A DNA stretch of 64,000 nt from Eutypella sp. D-1 (Eukaryota; Ascomycota; Sordariomycetes; Xylariales; Diatrypaceae): contig JAJTTP010000004.1 in the NCBI GenBank assembly GCA_023313575.1, positions 2,232,001-2,296,000 of the forward strand, in the 5' to 3' direction. The position numbers were made by a program, and so were the translations under genes. Below are positions 1 to 11,262 of the stretch, piece by piece. Numbering within the stretch: position 1 is the first letter of the stretch; every line of letters begins with the position of its first letter. Below the pieces are notes generated by a model. It was not told the DNA's origin, did no database searches, and worked only from the letters and a program-made list of their open reading frames with translations.

Positions 1-2504
1 GCGTCTGGTTGTCGTTGATTGTAGATCGGTTCTTGGAAGCTAATTTGAATATGTGAACCTTGACGGCCCGGTGCGGCTGGTCTCGAAAAGGCTTGGCACC
101 ACACTACATGCTAACTTACTGAGTAACATGCTAAGCTGAATAAAGCCTAGTCTATGGAATGGTGTCAGACCTCACATGGCATCCCGTCCACGCCTTTTGA
201 GACCAGCTTCCCGTTGGAGCCCATCATTCAGTCTCAGAATCAGGACTTTGCTGCGTGAGCGGGGCCCCATGCCTTCTTATGTAGGCAATATGCCTACCTG
301 GCTTGGCTGGTTGTCTCTTGAAAAGCAAACCTCCCCACAACCTCTCAACGCATCCGGGTACACTTCCCGATTGATTTTATACAGAAACCCCCAACGTCCG
401 CTCTAGCCTATGGTTTCTAGCTGGTCCAGTTCTGCCAGCTTGGCCTATTCGCATACTAACTATTCCCACGTAACTAGGTATACTAGAATTGCACGATTGG
501 GGTATCTTTTGTGAGTGGTTGGCGAGTCGAGGATGGTTGGCAGGGAGAGACTCCAAACCGTTGATGCTCTTCGTGAATGTTGACAGCTTCTTAAGACTAG
601 AAATTTCATACTACTTGAGCTGTACGCTGTAATGATGCCATAATAGAGAACATAAAGACCATCAACTCACGACCAACTAGGGGTAGGTTCGGTGAGGAAA
701 TGTAGTTTCTATTTATCAGATTAGTTCGGATAAACAGCCTATTCAGTTTAGATAGCAATTAGTTTCTAACCCATTATCCGTATCACTTGAGTGCTTAAAG
801 TATCTGGATAAGTCAAGGACATGTGTTCAAAGAGCTGTGCAAGTCATCACGACAGATTTGAGTGCAACCGGATCGGGTATTGATGAGAAAGGCAGCAGAA
901 GAGACGCAGTAAAGATATCAGTTGGTCGTCCAAAATCCCATCCTAATTGATCTCCAAAGAATTTAACGTTCCAACTAACTGATTTGGCAATCCAGCCACT
1001 TCCAACAGAAAAGTACCGTTGCTATTTTCAAGTTGCAGTTCGATTTGTTGGAGTTGGTGTAAGTGGTCGCTTAGTATGTCTAAGTCCTTTGTTCCAGCTG
1101 TCAACCCTTCCAGTTGGAAGGCTCGGAAGCTTTAGAACTTCTAGCTTACTTGTGGAACCAACGCAGGTACCTGCTACCTAAGGTACTTACGAGATTTCTT
1201 ATGGAAAACATGCGCGGGTGGGGATCAGCCTTGCATAAGAACCGCGATAAATGAGGTATCACCTAACGCTTAACTAGATCGGGCTATTAGGGGCTCATGC
1301 GCTAAGTTGGGCTGGGTGTACATAGTACATGGAAAGCTAGATGGAAAGCCGGACCATCCAATCCATTTGGGGAAATCTTAAACCACCTGCACCTGGGCAG
1401 TGACGGGGTGGAACGGAGTACTCCGTAGAAGTACACAAAAGTTAGATCGAGTTAATAACACCTGCCGCAATTTATTAAAAGCAGGCCAGTGGACAGCTCG
1501 GCGGACAGCCAGTTATAAGCAACAACAGCAGCAGCCGCAGCAGGCAAGAGCAAGCTGGAGGTGTTACAGGGGTGGCCGTGCAACAAATGAAATCCCCAAG
1601 TCTCTCTACTCTACTCTGTACACTACTACGGTACCTACTAACTAACAACCGGTGGGTCTTCACGGTACGCGTCTATCCTTTTCTAACTCATCCTTCTTTT
1701 TTTCGCAATTCATCCCGATATTTTTGATTACACACTTGCATCGTCACCCTTTTGATGCACTGTCATCCACGCCGCATATTTACCCAGCCTTATCCATCCC
1801 ATCATCCAACCACCCACCACCCATTCATCATTCCTTGTCAACCTGGTGGGTTTTTTTTTCTGTTTTCCCCTTCCCGCGCACTTATCGTCAACCTTACCGC
1901 CATAGACGCCATTTAGGGGGGGTTCCTTGTTTTCAGCGCAACGTGCAATTTATTGTCGTCGCTATATTTGCCCAACCAGCGCAAATAGCAACTACAGCCG
2001 CAGCAACCGCATATCTAAACAACACAGTAACATAATCACATTTAACTTTCTATATGTGAATGTTGCAACTGCGTGGCCCATTTCAACCAGCCTTCATTTA
2101 TGTCTATTTGATTTGGGGTAGACAAGCAATTAGCCGTCGCGTGCTAATTTGTTGATACCTGTTCATCATCACTCGGCGTGACGGGCAATCTTCTATTCCG
2201 GGTCACCTGCTTTTCAGCGCGTCGCATCAGCATCGTCATAATCGGTGCCCGCGGCAACCCTGCTACTCCCCTGTCATTATCACCACACATACCTCCCCCC
2301 TTTCTTTTCCGTCATTGGCGTCAGGAAATCATCTAGTTATTTCTCTGAGAATGGTCATTGAATAGTTTTGGGTTCTTGAGTGGCCTTCGACGGGATTATC
2401 TGTGATCTGTGAAATTGGGGGGTCGGGGCTTATCTCAGCTTCTCCTTCCGCATTGGAGAGAGCTGCAGCGCAGTGGCGATCTGCGCCCATGTTGTCCTTC
2501 AGAT
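1..2504. other. Intergenic / 5' leader region, no gene supported
   Basis: I see no supportable gene here. The open frames are short and show no recognisable domain or splice pattern. The last several hundred bases are pyrimidine-rich (about 1680-1880) and probably form the promoter and leader of the SUZ12-like gene. Confidence 0.5.
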
Positions 2505-4796
2505 ATGGCGTCTGTCACTCCCTACAAGCGCGAACAACTTCCTTTCATTCATCGTACCTGGAAGACTGCTCTTCATGCCTTAGATCGCGTCTCCCCGTAT
2601 GGTCGAAAGCCGACTACAGTCAACGGTGATCATTCCATCAACGGCGATGAAGAGCACCACCGAGGAGTGAAGAGGAGACGTCTGGATGATGATTCGCTAG
2701 AATCTAGTCTAGGGATCAATGGTGGCTTTGGCCATCTACCTGATAATTTCGATGAATTTGAAAAGGTCTTCAGGATTGAGGTGCTGAAGATAGTTCAGAA
2801 TGGTACCCCCACATTCCAGGCCGAAACCCTATTAAATGGCGCCAAGTCCCCGGCGAAGAAGGATAGCCCCAACATCAGGGTGCGCTGTAGGTTAACGATC
2901 TATCTTTACAAGGATCGTGGGTATAGGGAATACCGCGCACTTTATAGCGACAACCAGATATGCACCATCAAGATTGTTCAGGGCGGTAATGGGGCCAACT
3001 CGATGGCTAGGATCTATCTCGCCTCGCCTTTTCATATTCCCGCGGAGAAGATTTATGTCGAGCGGGATGACGACAAGGGCTTTGGTCTAGATGACTGCTA
3101 CATGATCGGGGTCGAGCTGGAATCTGCCGGAGATCCCCGCTGGCCACCATCTGAGCTCTTGCCCAGGCCCGATGTTCAGGATGGCAGTCAAGACGGTGTT
3201 TCAGACCGCCGAAGGCATTGGGTCCTCTCAACCCAGTACATGTATAGGTTTGACAAGCACAGGTGGACCAGTTCCGTAAAGCTGAGAAAACGGCCGGGCG
3301 AGGATCTCCCAACAGATCTTCGTATGGACACAGATTTAAGATGGTCTACTAGCCCTGCGGTAGTAACTAAGGTGAGGGCTGGGCAAGATGATTTTCCACC
3401 CTGTGTTGACTCCTCCATGGATGGCCACTTGGAGCCTCTTACCAACGGTCATGTTAACGGCAGAGTTGATACTTTCACAAATGGTCGCGTGAAAGACACT
3501 CCCGACATAGTAATGGACGATGATGAGGAGCCTGAGGAGGCGACAACGCCCAGTCGTGCACTCAGGCACAGAGAGAACAAAACCTACAACCTGAAGCTAC
3601 TCAGCGACAAGGCACGAGGTAAAGAAAAGAAGGAACGCAAACGGCGCAAGGCTGCAGAGGCGGAAACCAAAACTGGGCAAGTAATATGGATCCTTCCTAG
3701 CACAAACAGGCTCGTCCTAGACAACTTTGCTTGTCTCCGATGTTTTGCGGAGCATCCATCGATGTCTCTTTTGAAAGAACATCTCGAGTGCCACACGGAC
3801 TATAAGCATTCCTACCCAACGGGCGGCAACACCGTCGCGATATCTGCTGCTGGCGAACCTACACCCCGGGTCTCCAGGTTCCGTCCTCCAGAGATCCAGG
3901 ATGTAGATGAGGTAGAAAGCGACGCAGAAGAACCGGAAATATCGCCAGTGAAGCCACGCAGGAGCTATTCTCGGTCAAAAACTTCACAGGTGAGTTCGAA
4001 CACGTTCATACTAATTTGTGATTCATGCTCACCACTTGCCGTTCAGCAGCCCACAGTACCACCGAAGCCGAGGGATACTAAACAACTTGTTCCAAACAAC
4101 AAGCAGCCGATCTATGATCCCCTCAGCAAGCAGACATTGGAGCCTGGGTCGCGTGTGGATACGCCACGGGCAGATATGGAGTGGCTCCTACACAAGCACC
4201 GGGACATCATCCGAGATTATAGCGATCTGCATCCCGATGAGAAGGAGTTCATCACCGAATGGGATGCCCTAGTCATTCGAGAAAGTGTAACCACCGAGCC
4301 CCACCTCCAAGAGGTCTATTTAGAATTCGTGCAGGAGAAGGCCGCGTGGATTCTCGCGCGACAGAGTCGTATGACTGAATTTTCCAAGCACCTCAGCTAC
4401 CTGGCAGCGAGGAACACCTTGGAGGAGGAGACTATCTCCAAGGCCCTCGCAATACTGCGGGAGGCGAGATCTCAAAAGCGTGCTGACCATCCTGAGCCAC
4501 CGAAAACACCCTCCCCCAAGGTGGAGAGCCGACGGTCTGCATCGGGCTGTACCGTGTGCGGCCAGCCAGTCCGAGGTCCGGCAACTTTGCTCTGCGCCAA
4601 CACAGTGAGTTTACAGCTGGGTGTAGCCCTTCAGAATTCCCTGCTAACACATTGGAAGAAATGTTCCCACCGATTATACCACGACGATTGCATACGCGAG
4701 GATGCCCTGATGCCTGTTAAACGGCGCAACTGGCGGTGCAACGAGTGCTATGTAGCGGACGAGCCCGCAACCAAACCGCAACCAACCCACAACTAA
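2505..4796 (+). CDS. SUZ12: Polycomb PRC2 subunit, SUZ12-like VEFS-box protein
   Basis: Predicted core subunit of Polycomb repressive complex 2, which places H3K27 methylation in nuclear chromatin. The start is the ATG at 2505 (protein begins MASVTPYKRE); the frame is open upstream but has no earlier ATG. Two introns are proposed, 3990-4046 (57 nt) and 4605-4658 (54 nt, branch CTAAC), giving about 726 residues. A C2H2-type finger (C-x2-C ... H-x3-H) lies near residues 409-430. The VEFS box, starting at EWLLHKHRDIIRDYS, covers roughly 535-645. A C-terminal cysteine cluster (CTVCGQ ... CSHRLYHDDC ... WRCNEC) resembles a PHD/RING-like zinc site. Splicing the second intron joins LLCANT to KCSHRLY and restores the zinc-ligand spacing. 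The middle is acidic and basic low complexity, as in fungal homologues. Family assignment rests on the VEFS box; the SUZ12 orthologue is the natural reading. Confidence 0.88.
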   Translation: MASVTPYKREQLPFIHRTWKTALHALDRVSPYGRKPTTVNGDHSINGDEEHHRGVKRRRLDDDSLESSLGINGGFGHLPDNFDEFEKVFRIEVLKIVQNGTPTFQAETLLNGAKSPAKKDSPNIRVRCRLTIYLYKDRGYREYRALYSDNQICTIKIVQGGNGANSMARIYLASPFHIPAEKIYVERDDDKGFGLDDCYMIGVELESAGDPRWPPSELLPRPDVQDGSQDGVSDRRRHWVLSTQYMYRFDKHRWTSSVKLRKRPGEDLPTDLRMDTDLRWSTSPAVVTKVRAGQDDFPPCVDSSMDGHLEPLTNGHVNGRVDTFTNGRVKDTPDIVMDDDEEPEEATTPSRALRHRENKTYNLKLLSDKARGKEKKERKRRKAAEAETKTGQVIWILPSTNRLVLDNFACLRCFAEHPSMSLLKEHLECHTDYKHSYPTGGNTVAISAAGEPTPRVSRFRPPEIQDVDEVESDAEEPEISPVKPRRSYSRSKTSQVSSNTFILICDSCSPLAVQQPTVPPKPRDTKQLVPNNKQPIYDPLSKQTLEPGSRVDTPRADMEWLLHKHRDIIRDYSDLHPDEKEFITEWDALVIRESVTTEPHLQEVYLEFVQEKAAWILARQSRMTEFSKHLSYLAARNTLEEETISKALAILREARSQKRADHPEPPKTPSPKVESRRSASGCTVCGQPVRGPATLLCANTVSLQLGVALQNSLLTHWKKCSHRLYHDDCIREDALMPVKRRNWRCNECYVADEPATKPQPTHN

Positions 4797-5105
4797 ACAC
4801 AAATGGCGGCAGATACCAATATACGTCTGAATGCTGGCTTCACAGGGCCGGGGTCAATGGATTTAATCAAGGTGGAGGTGATACTGCTGCCATTCCAAGG
4901 AGTTAGCGCATTAGCATGGAAAACGGCCCGGAGCCGCTTCCGATCATAGCTAGGTAATGCATATTGTGGGTTTCCACGCGAATCTCATAGCGCGGCTGAG
5001 GTCTTATTCCATACATGTATCAGCCGATGCACTTTGTAGATATACACACATACTCGCATCCGCGCAAACACACATACTCACACACATAACCACACACACA
5101 CACAT

Positions 5106-5136
<31 letters not shown>

Positions 5137-6443
5137 TGAGATGAGAGGGAGGAAGAAGGGAGATTTGCAAACCGAGCTATCTACCTACCCTGATTTATAC
5201 GTAGAAGAGCTCATATGCGGATCTCGAGGAGGGGCGCCTCTATAAAGCGAAGAAAATTCTAACGTTGTTTTTACTACCTGACACTCGTCTCATAGTAAGA
5301 AATGGGAAATAGACTTGATCTACCCCGAACGATTTCGTGAAGTGTTTGGCCCTTGATGAATGCCGGGGTTCTAAAAAAAAGGGGGATCAAATCTGTCCTG
5401 TGAATGCCCTAGGCGTCCTACGCTGTCTATTCATGGCTGATTTGGTAGCTGCTATCATGAACCGAGACCCTGTATTTATGAGTTTTGGGGTTTCTCTGCT
5501 CTTGTCTCTGGCGATGGCGAAGTTTAACTAGTTCTTCGCTGATGAGAGCAGCAGCATGCGTGGCCTGCCTGTTTAAGTATTTAGAGATGAGCTGCTTCTA
5601 GCTACCGCGCATATCGTAGGTTTTGATAAGGTCAACTCCATTCTGATGTCTTAGGCGGACTGTCGAGAAGTCGATAAGTCGAACTTTGCCTTCTCAGGCT
5701 TCTACACGCCGCCTTGTGATATGGTACATCGGAAGGCTTCCTTTCTTTCGATAACCCACCCCTACAGGCTGTTACTAAATCATAAGAGTGGGTGGAATTT
5801 TCTCGCAAATGTTACAGAGAAGACGCATGGACAATAACTGTCCGCGATGTATGCGTCCTATCAATTGATGCGTTATTAACAACCAAGCTCAGAGTGCCAC
5901 AAGGAGTCTCAACCAAGCCTTCACGGACAACGTCTCGGTTTTCGGATGATCATATCAGGCGTAATACTGACGGAGACAGAATCTAGACCGATGTTCTGGG
6001 AGCCGGTAGCTTTGACCATAAAAACATGCTTCCGTGCTACTGCCCATTGAAACGTTGTTTGCATACCCCGCATGGGGGGAACCAAGTGCGACGCTGCAAG
6101 TGCCGCCCAATCATCTCCGTTCTAGGCCAGGATAAGAACCATATGCCGATCTCCAGACCCTTGCGTCCCCGGAATCCCGCCTTGGGGTAGAATAAGCAGG
6201 CAAGAGATGACGGGGGGAGTTGTGCATGGTGGTATCATGCTGGTATATATATATCGATCTCGCCCTCTGTCCGGGGATCTTACATAGATAAGATGAGGTG
6301 CGACACGGTCACCCCTCCTCGTTCCTGAATGTAACAATCTCTCAATGGCCATTGACAGACTTATAATGCACATAATTCCACAGTTTTGAGCGTCACCTTT
6401 TATCGATAAAAAATCCTACTCAGTTGTGAATTGGCTGTCGAGG
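4797..6443. other. Intergenic region, no gene supported
   Basis: Downstream of the SUZ12-like gene this holds a CA/GA microsatellite (5069-5136) and otherwise only short unconvincing frames. The last part is the promoter of the sugar permease gene. Confidence 0.5.
5069..5136. repeat. (CA)n-(GA)n compound microsatellite
   Basis: A run of CA dinucleotides with small interruptions (about 5069-5104) passes directly into an almost pure GA run (5105-5136). It lies 3' of the SUZ12-like gene. Confidence 0.9.
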
Positions 6444-9156
6444 ATGACCTCATCTGATCGCCAGGAAGAGAAGGCGGATGTAGCCCCTTCGGATGCCGCG
6501 ACCCGTCAGGATACGAAGGATGAGAAAACGATCCTTGAGGGAGATCCCGAAAGGCTACAACACGGGGGCGATGAACAGACGACTCAGATCGACCCGGCGG
6601 TTGCCAGCCGCATCGCGGCAAGCGTGGAGGACTTCATGGTGAGGCCGCCCCTTCAAAACGGATGCTGACCTCGTGTCCGAAGACTTTCAGCATTTTCTCA
6701 ATTGATAGTAATGAAGCGCTGACACCTATTTAGTCCCTAGTGAATGAGGCAAATGAGGCGAATGAAAGGGAGAAGCACATGAAACTTTCCGCCGCGCTTA
6801 AGATCTACCCGAAGGCCATCGCTTGGTCAATGGTCGTGTCGTCATGTCTCATTGTGAGATGTCCCGTCCAGACCAGCATGTCAACGGAACTGGCTAATGT
6901 GATGCTGCAGATGGAAGGCTACCAAACATCGGTTATAGGTTCATGTAAGTCCACGGAGGTTTGGCCGGATAAAGGGCCGTTGGGGGTTTTTGAACGCTGT
7001 CAGCGTTGTCGGCAAAGCTGACGGACATGGCCCCAAGACACGGCATATCCCGCCTTCCTTGAGAAGTTCGGCACGCCGGCACCAAATGGAAAGCTGCAGA
7101 TTCCAGCAAACTGGCAGAACGGGATCACGGGCGCTAAAAATGTCGGCGAGATTGTTGGGCTGCAGGTAAGCTGGGGCGACTTGGCTCTTTCATTTCCATG
7201 TCCTGCGTGTCCACCGAAATGGAAATCCGAGCTTACCCTGCTTTCCGTTGATAGTTGGCCGGCTGGGCATCCGAGATCTTTGGGTACCGGTGGACGATAT
7301 TGCCGGGCCTTGTCGCGATCTCCGCTTTTGTCTTCTTCCCGTTCTTCGCGCCGACACTTACGATCTTCCTTGTGGGCGAGTTCTTCCAGGGAATGGCATG
7401 GTGAGTAGTTGGTGCATTGAGTTTTTATTTATTAAGACATGCCACTGTTTTTTTCGGCATACGCATTCGAGAATCCCTCGTTAATTCGATTGTGGCATTT
7501 AGGGGCACCTTCCAGACGATGACCACGGCTTATGCTGCAGAGGTCTGCCCAGTACCTTTGAGGCATTATCTCACGGCCTATGTCAACTTGTGCTGGATTA
7601 TTGGCCAATTCAGTGAGAACTCCAGCATAGAACAGTGATACGAGATAGGTAGTTTCTAACCTCTGGATTTAGTATCGAGTGGGGTTCTAGTGGGATTCCT
7701 TCCCAGGGCCGATGATTGGGGGTGAGCTACTTTTCTGATTTAGAATATCAGCGGACAGCGCCACGAGGAGAAGCTCAAGACCTGAATCCGACTTCTCTTG
7801 GATATTTGCACACATATTCGTAACCGGAAGGGAGAGCCTCATGCTAATTATTACGTCGAATCTTATAGGTACAGAATTCCCTTCGCCTTGCAGTGGATTT
7901 GGCCGATCCCGCTCGCCATCGGTACCTATCTTGCCCCGGAATCACCCTGGTGGTGCATACGGAAGGGCCAAAAATCCAGGGCAGAGAAGTCGCTGAAGCG
8001 GCTCGCGAGGAGTTCGGGGTTCTCGCAGCGAGAGGCCGATGCGTCCATGGCTTGTGAATCTCCCGCCTACATTCCCTTGTCCTCATGGAGTCCTAAAATA
8101 GAGCCTCAACGCTACATTCCTGTTCAGAGATTGAAATAGAATTAAAGAACGGCGCGCTAATTTCAGAACTGCAGTGATGATCTACACGGACCAGATGGAA
8201 AAGCAAGTGTCGGAGGGGACGCGGTACCGGGACTGCTTCCGGGGGGTAGATGGGCGACGGACGGAGATCGTGTGTATGACGTGGATCGCGCAGACGATGT
8301 CGGGCACGGCGCTGGGGGCGCTGTCAACCTTCTTCTACCTACAGGCCGGCATCTCCGCTAGTGACAGCTTCAAGTTGTCATGGGGCCAGAACGCCCTCAA
8401 CGCCGTCGGCACGATTTTCAGCTGGTTCGTGCTCGAGCGCATCGGTCGCAAGACCCTCATGCTCAGCGGCATGGGTGTCATGTTGGTCCTGCTTATGTAC
8501 GTCGAATCCCATCCTGCTTTAACTTCCTTCTCCTTTCTTCAAACACGGCTGGCTGACCAGAGGTGATAGCATAACGGGGTTCATGGGGATCCACGAGACA
8601 CCGTCGAACGCGGAGGCGTGGGCGGCGGGGACGATGGTTCTTCTGATGAGCGCGACGGCGAATTTCAGCGTAGGACCGGTGGTATACACGATCGTATCGG
8701 AGGTGCCGTCGACGCGGTTACGCGCCAAGTCCATCATCCTGGCGCGCAACGCCTACAACGCCATCAACATCGCCTTCGTCAACGTCGTCTCCTACCGCCA
8801 GCTCAACCCCGCCGAGTGGAATTGGGGCCCCAAGGCCGCTTTCTTCTGGGTCGCTATCAATGCCCTCTTCAGCGCCTATCTGTGGTTCCGGCTTCGTGAG
8901 TTCTCCTTCTCTGTTTTCTTGTTCGTCTTATATCTTTTCATTTTATTGTATGTTCTCCGAGGCTGACCGCGCATTAATCCCGAATACAGCTGAGACCAAA
9001 GGGCGCACGTACGCCGAGCTCGACATCCTCTTCGAGAACCGTGTACCAGCGCGTCGGTTCGCGAGCACCCGTATCGAGACCCTGGTCGAGGGAACCGAGG
9101 ACGCGCAGAAGCAGCAGATCGAGCGGCGGATGGGGCATAGGAACGGAGAGGAGTGA
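6444..9156 (+). CDS. MFS sugar transporter, maltose/alpha-glucoside permease type
   Basis: Predicted plasma-membrane proton symporter of the sugar-porter family, 12 membrane segments, about 593 residues. I read 11 exons: 6444-6638, 6734-6853, 6911-6944, 7038-7165, 7255-7400, 7503-7612, 7673-7721, 7869-8053, 8175-8496, 8570-8895 and 8990-9156. All junctions are GT-AG and the summed length is divisible by three. Family hallmarks appear in order: [10 protein letters not shown], the GYRWT loop between helices 2 and 3, [21 protein letters not shown] after helix 6, [36 protein letters not shown], and the terminal PETKGRT motif. The start is the ATG at 6444; the N-terminus of about 80 residues is hydrophilic and cytosolic. 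A competing acceptor at the eighth intron would create a stop, so the downstream AG (8174) is preferred. The substrate is inferred from resemblance to MAL-type permeases and is not proven. Confidence 0.9.
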
Positions 9157-10537
9157 ATCCATATAGATCAACGTGGGCTGTGTGGGGTGGCGAGATGGTA
9201 GGGTGCTTGGCAGCTGACTTGTAGGTATGAGAGGTATTTTTTTCTTTACCATTTCTGGAGAATGGATCATGGCCCGGAAAAGCGTAGCCCGTTCCTGTGT
9301 TCGTACCACCGGCTCGGAATTCAATCGCCGTGATGATCCTATTGGTGCGTTCCAGTTCGAATATTGCCAAGTCTGGATAGTCGCACACTTACATGAACAA
9401 CCCAAATCACAACATAAGATGCATGCAATTCCCAATACTAATGATTACCCCTATCATTACTATTACTAATGGGTAACCATGAGTGTGATCTCATGTTGCT
9501 TGATGCATGTAATAACCGTCAGCTTAATCTGTGTCATATTTAGTTGCTAATAAATGTCTCCTCTTCAACCCCGTCAATCTACCTCCTAGCGGTATTTCGT
9601 ACTGACAATCTCAAGTCATAATTAGGACAATCTCCAGTGCCATGAGGCAGGACTGTTTTCCTCTGCGGTCGAGGGCTCGGAGTTGAGAGCCTATGATCTT
9701 CCATTCACTAATGCCAAAGTGTTGCTGATCTCCCCAGTCAGTTAGGGCAGCACGCAAGTCCCACTTTTATACCCCTGAACCCCTTAAAAGCAGGATTGGT
9801 AGCATTACAAAGCCGGTCTATTCTCCTCCCCCTTCTTGTCTTGAAATACAATGAAGCCGCATAGGTAATGGTTAGTTATCAGTCTTAAAGGTTTTCTACA
9901 AGGAAAATTGTAGTGTTGTTACTTCGGGGGGTTGATAAACTCCGAGGGGTGATGTATGATTCAAAGGTCCCCGGCCCACGGCCCACGGATCCGTAATTCG
10001 CTTTCGTAGAGATTTAGTTATAAACTATGTGTCTAGATTGGTAACATGTGAGCCTTTTTTGCTATTGTGTTAAAATTGTCCATTAATTTTCCTGGCCTTG
10101 CTGTATCTCCCTGGGCAAGCCTAAGGAGATGCGTTGCTTTTAGCATGGCGAGTATTCTTCACATGGGTAATTTCTGGCTAATAGTACCAATTAGAAAAAT
10201 AGTTGCCTATTGGATGATATCACATGCTATCCTATCTCATTTCCCCCCTTATACTTTTGTCACGTCTATAGATCTAAGATAGTATGCGGGAGAATCGTAG
10301 ATTGTCATAAAAAGAAAAGACGATCTTCTAGTTACAGAACGGGGCTGCCCTGGCTCACGTAATCGCCTATATCCGATTTCCCCCTTTTTTATAATACCCC
10401 CACTCTAAGTGAGGCTCAACTGACCATGATAACTTTCCAACCCCTATTATATCACTAATGTCATCATTGTGTTTGCTCCTTTTCAGAAAAGGGCTGTATT
10501 GCTTTCAAATCCCTCCACTCGACCTTTCATGTCGAGA
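9157..10537. other. Intergenic region, no gene supported
   Basis: AT-leaning sequence with no convincing gene. The right end adjoins the target-site duplication of the hAT MITE. Confidence 0.5.
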
Positions 10538-10545
10538 CCTTCTTC
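10538..10545. repeat. Left 8-bp target-site duplication of the hAT MITE
   Basis: CCTTCTTC, identical to 10800-10807 immediately outside the right terminal inverted repeat. Confidence 0.88.
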
Positions 10546-10799
10546 TAAGGCTAGGGAACGGGTACCCGTGGGTAACCCATCATTACCCGGCGTTTTTAAT
10601 GGGTAGCTAGCGGGTACCCATCACCTAAAGATTTTACCCATGGGTACTCGGTGGGTAATTTAACATACCCACCGGGTACCCATTGGGTAAATAGTTAAAT
10701 GCCAAGATACCCACGGGTACCCGGTGGGTAAAAAAAATTGCCCCCGGGTACCCATGAGTCAGTGGGTAAAAATCGATGGGTGGGTATTCCCTAGCCTTA
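10546..10799. mobile_element. Non-autonomous hAT-type MITE, complete
   Basis: A 254-bp element bounded by a perfect 13-bp terminal inverted repeat, TAAGGCTAGGGAA at 10546-10558 and its reverse complement at 10787-10799. It is flanked on both sides by the same 8-bp direct repeat, CCTTCTTC (10538-10545 and 10800-10807). The interior is packed with GGGTACCC palindromes (starting at 10560, 10612, 10674, 10715 and 10746) and many half-sites GGGTA/TACCC, which look like subterminal transposase-binding repeats. It contains no coding capacity. An 8-bp target duplication with a short G-rich TIR is the signature of the hAT superfamily; the superfamily call is inference from structure. It sits at the 3' end of the broken gene at 10797-12084, inside a probable intron. 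Confidence 0.9.
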
Positions 10800-10807
10800 C
10801 CTTCTTC
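10800..10807. repeat. Right 8-bp target-site duplication of the hAT MITE
   Basis: CCTTCTTC, identical to 10538-10545 immediately outside the left terminal inverted repeat. Confidence 0.88.
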
Positions 10808-11230
10808 TTTTGCTACTTACTGGATCCGCGGCTGAAGTTGCATTTGGTGGAGTTGGAACTCTGGGCGGGACTGTTCTGTGCAACGTTGGTGCCTGTGGTG
10901 GCATTGATGCCTCTGGTAGCATTGGTGCCTCTGGTGGTAGTGGCGAGCGTGGACTATTGCCTAGTTCATCGATATATTTCATACTTGATTCTTCTGCGTG
11001 GTCGTTGTACAGTTCGACCTCACTACCTTCACTTCTCAAGCTTATTATTTGGCTATCGCGTTTCATACCGAAATCATCCGGGTCTGTTCGGGGCGTCGTG
11101 GCGGCGTTTCCTTTATCTTGTTTCTGGGGTGATTTATCATTTCGTCGCTCTTTTCGAGGAAGCTCTGCGTCTCTAGAAGCATTCTGAGGGTGCCGTTGTC
11201 TCTGTGATGATTTTGGCGACCTAATGTGCT

Positions 11231-11262
11231 GGTATTTTTGAGCGCTGGTATTTTTGAGCGCT
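11231..11262. repeat. Perfect 16-bp tandem duplication causing a frameshift
   Basis: The 16-mer GGTATTTTTGAGCGCT occurs twice head to tail (11231-11246 and 11247-11262). Sixteen is not a multiple of three, so the second copy shifts the minus-strand reading frame of the Ser/Arg/His-rich gene and leads to its stop at 11221-11223. Confidence 0.92.

Noticed and set aside
2409..2504. Upstream in-frame extension of the SUZ12-like gene
   Set aside because: It can only start at GTG, which is not used as a start in fungal nuclear genes; the ATG at 2505 has a good context.
5792..5986. 64-codon frame upstream of the sugar permease
   Set aside because: Too short, no domain, surrounded by non-coding sequence.
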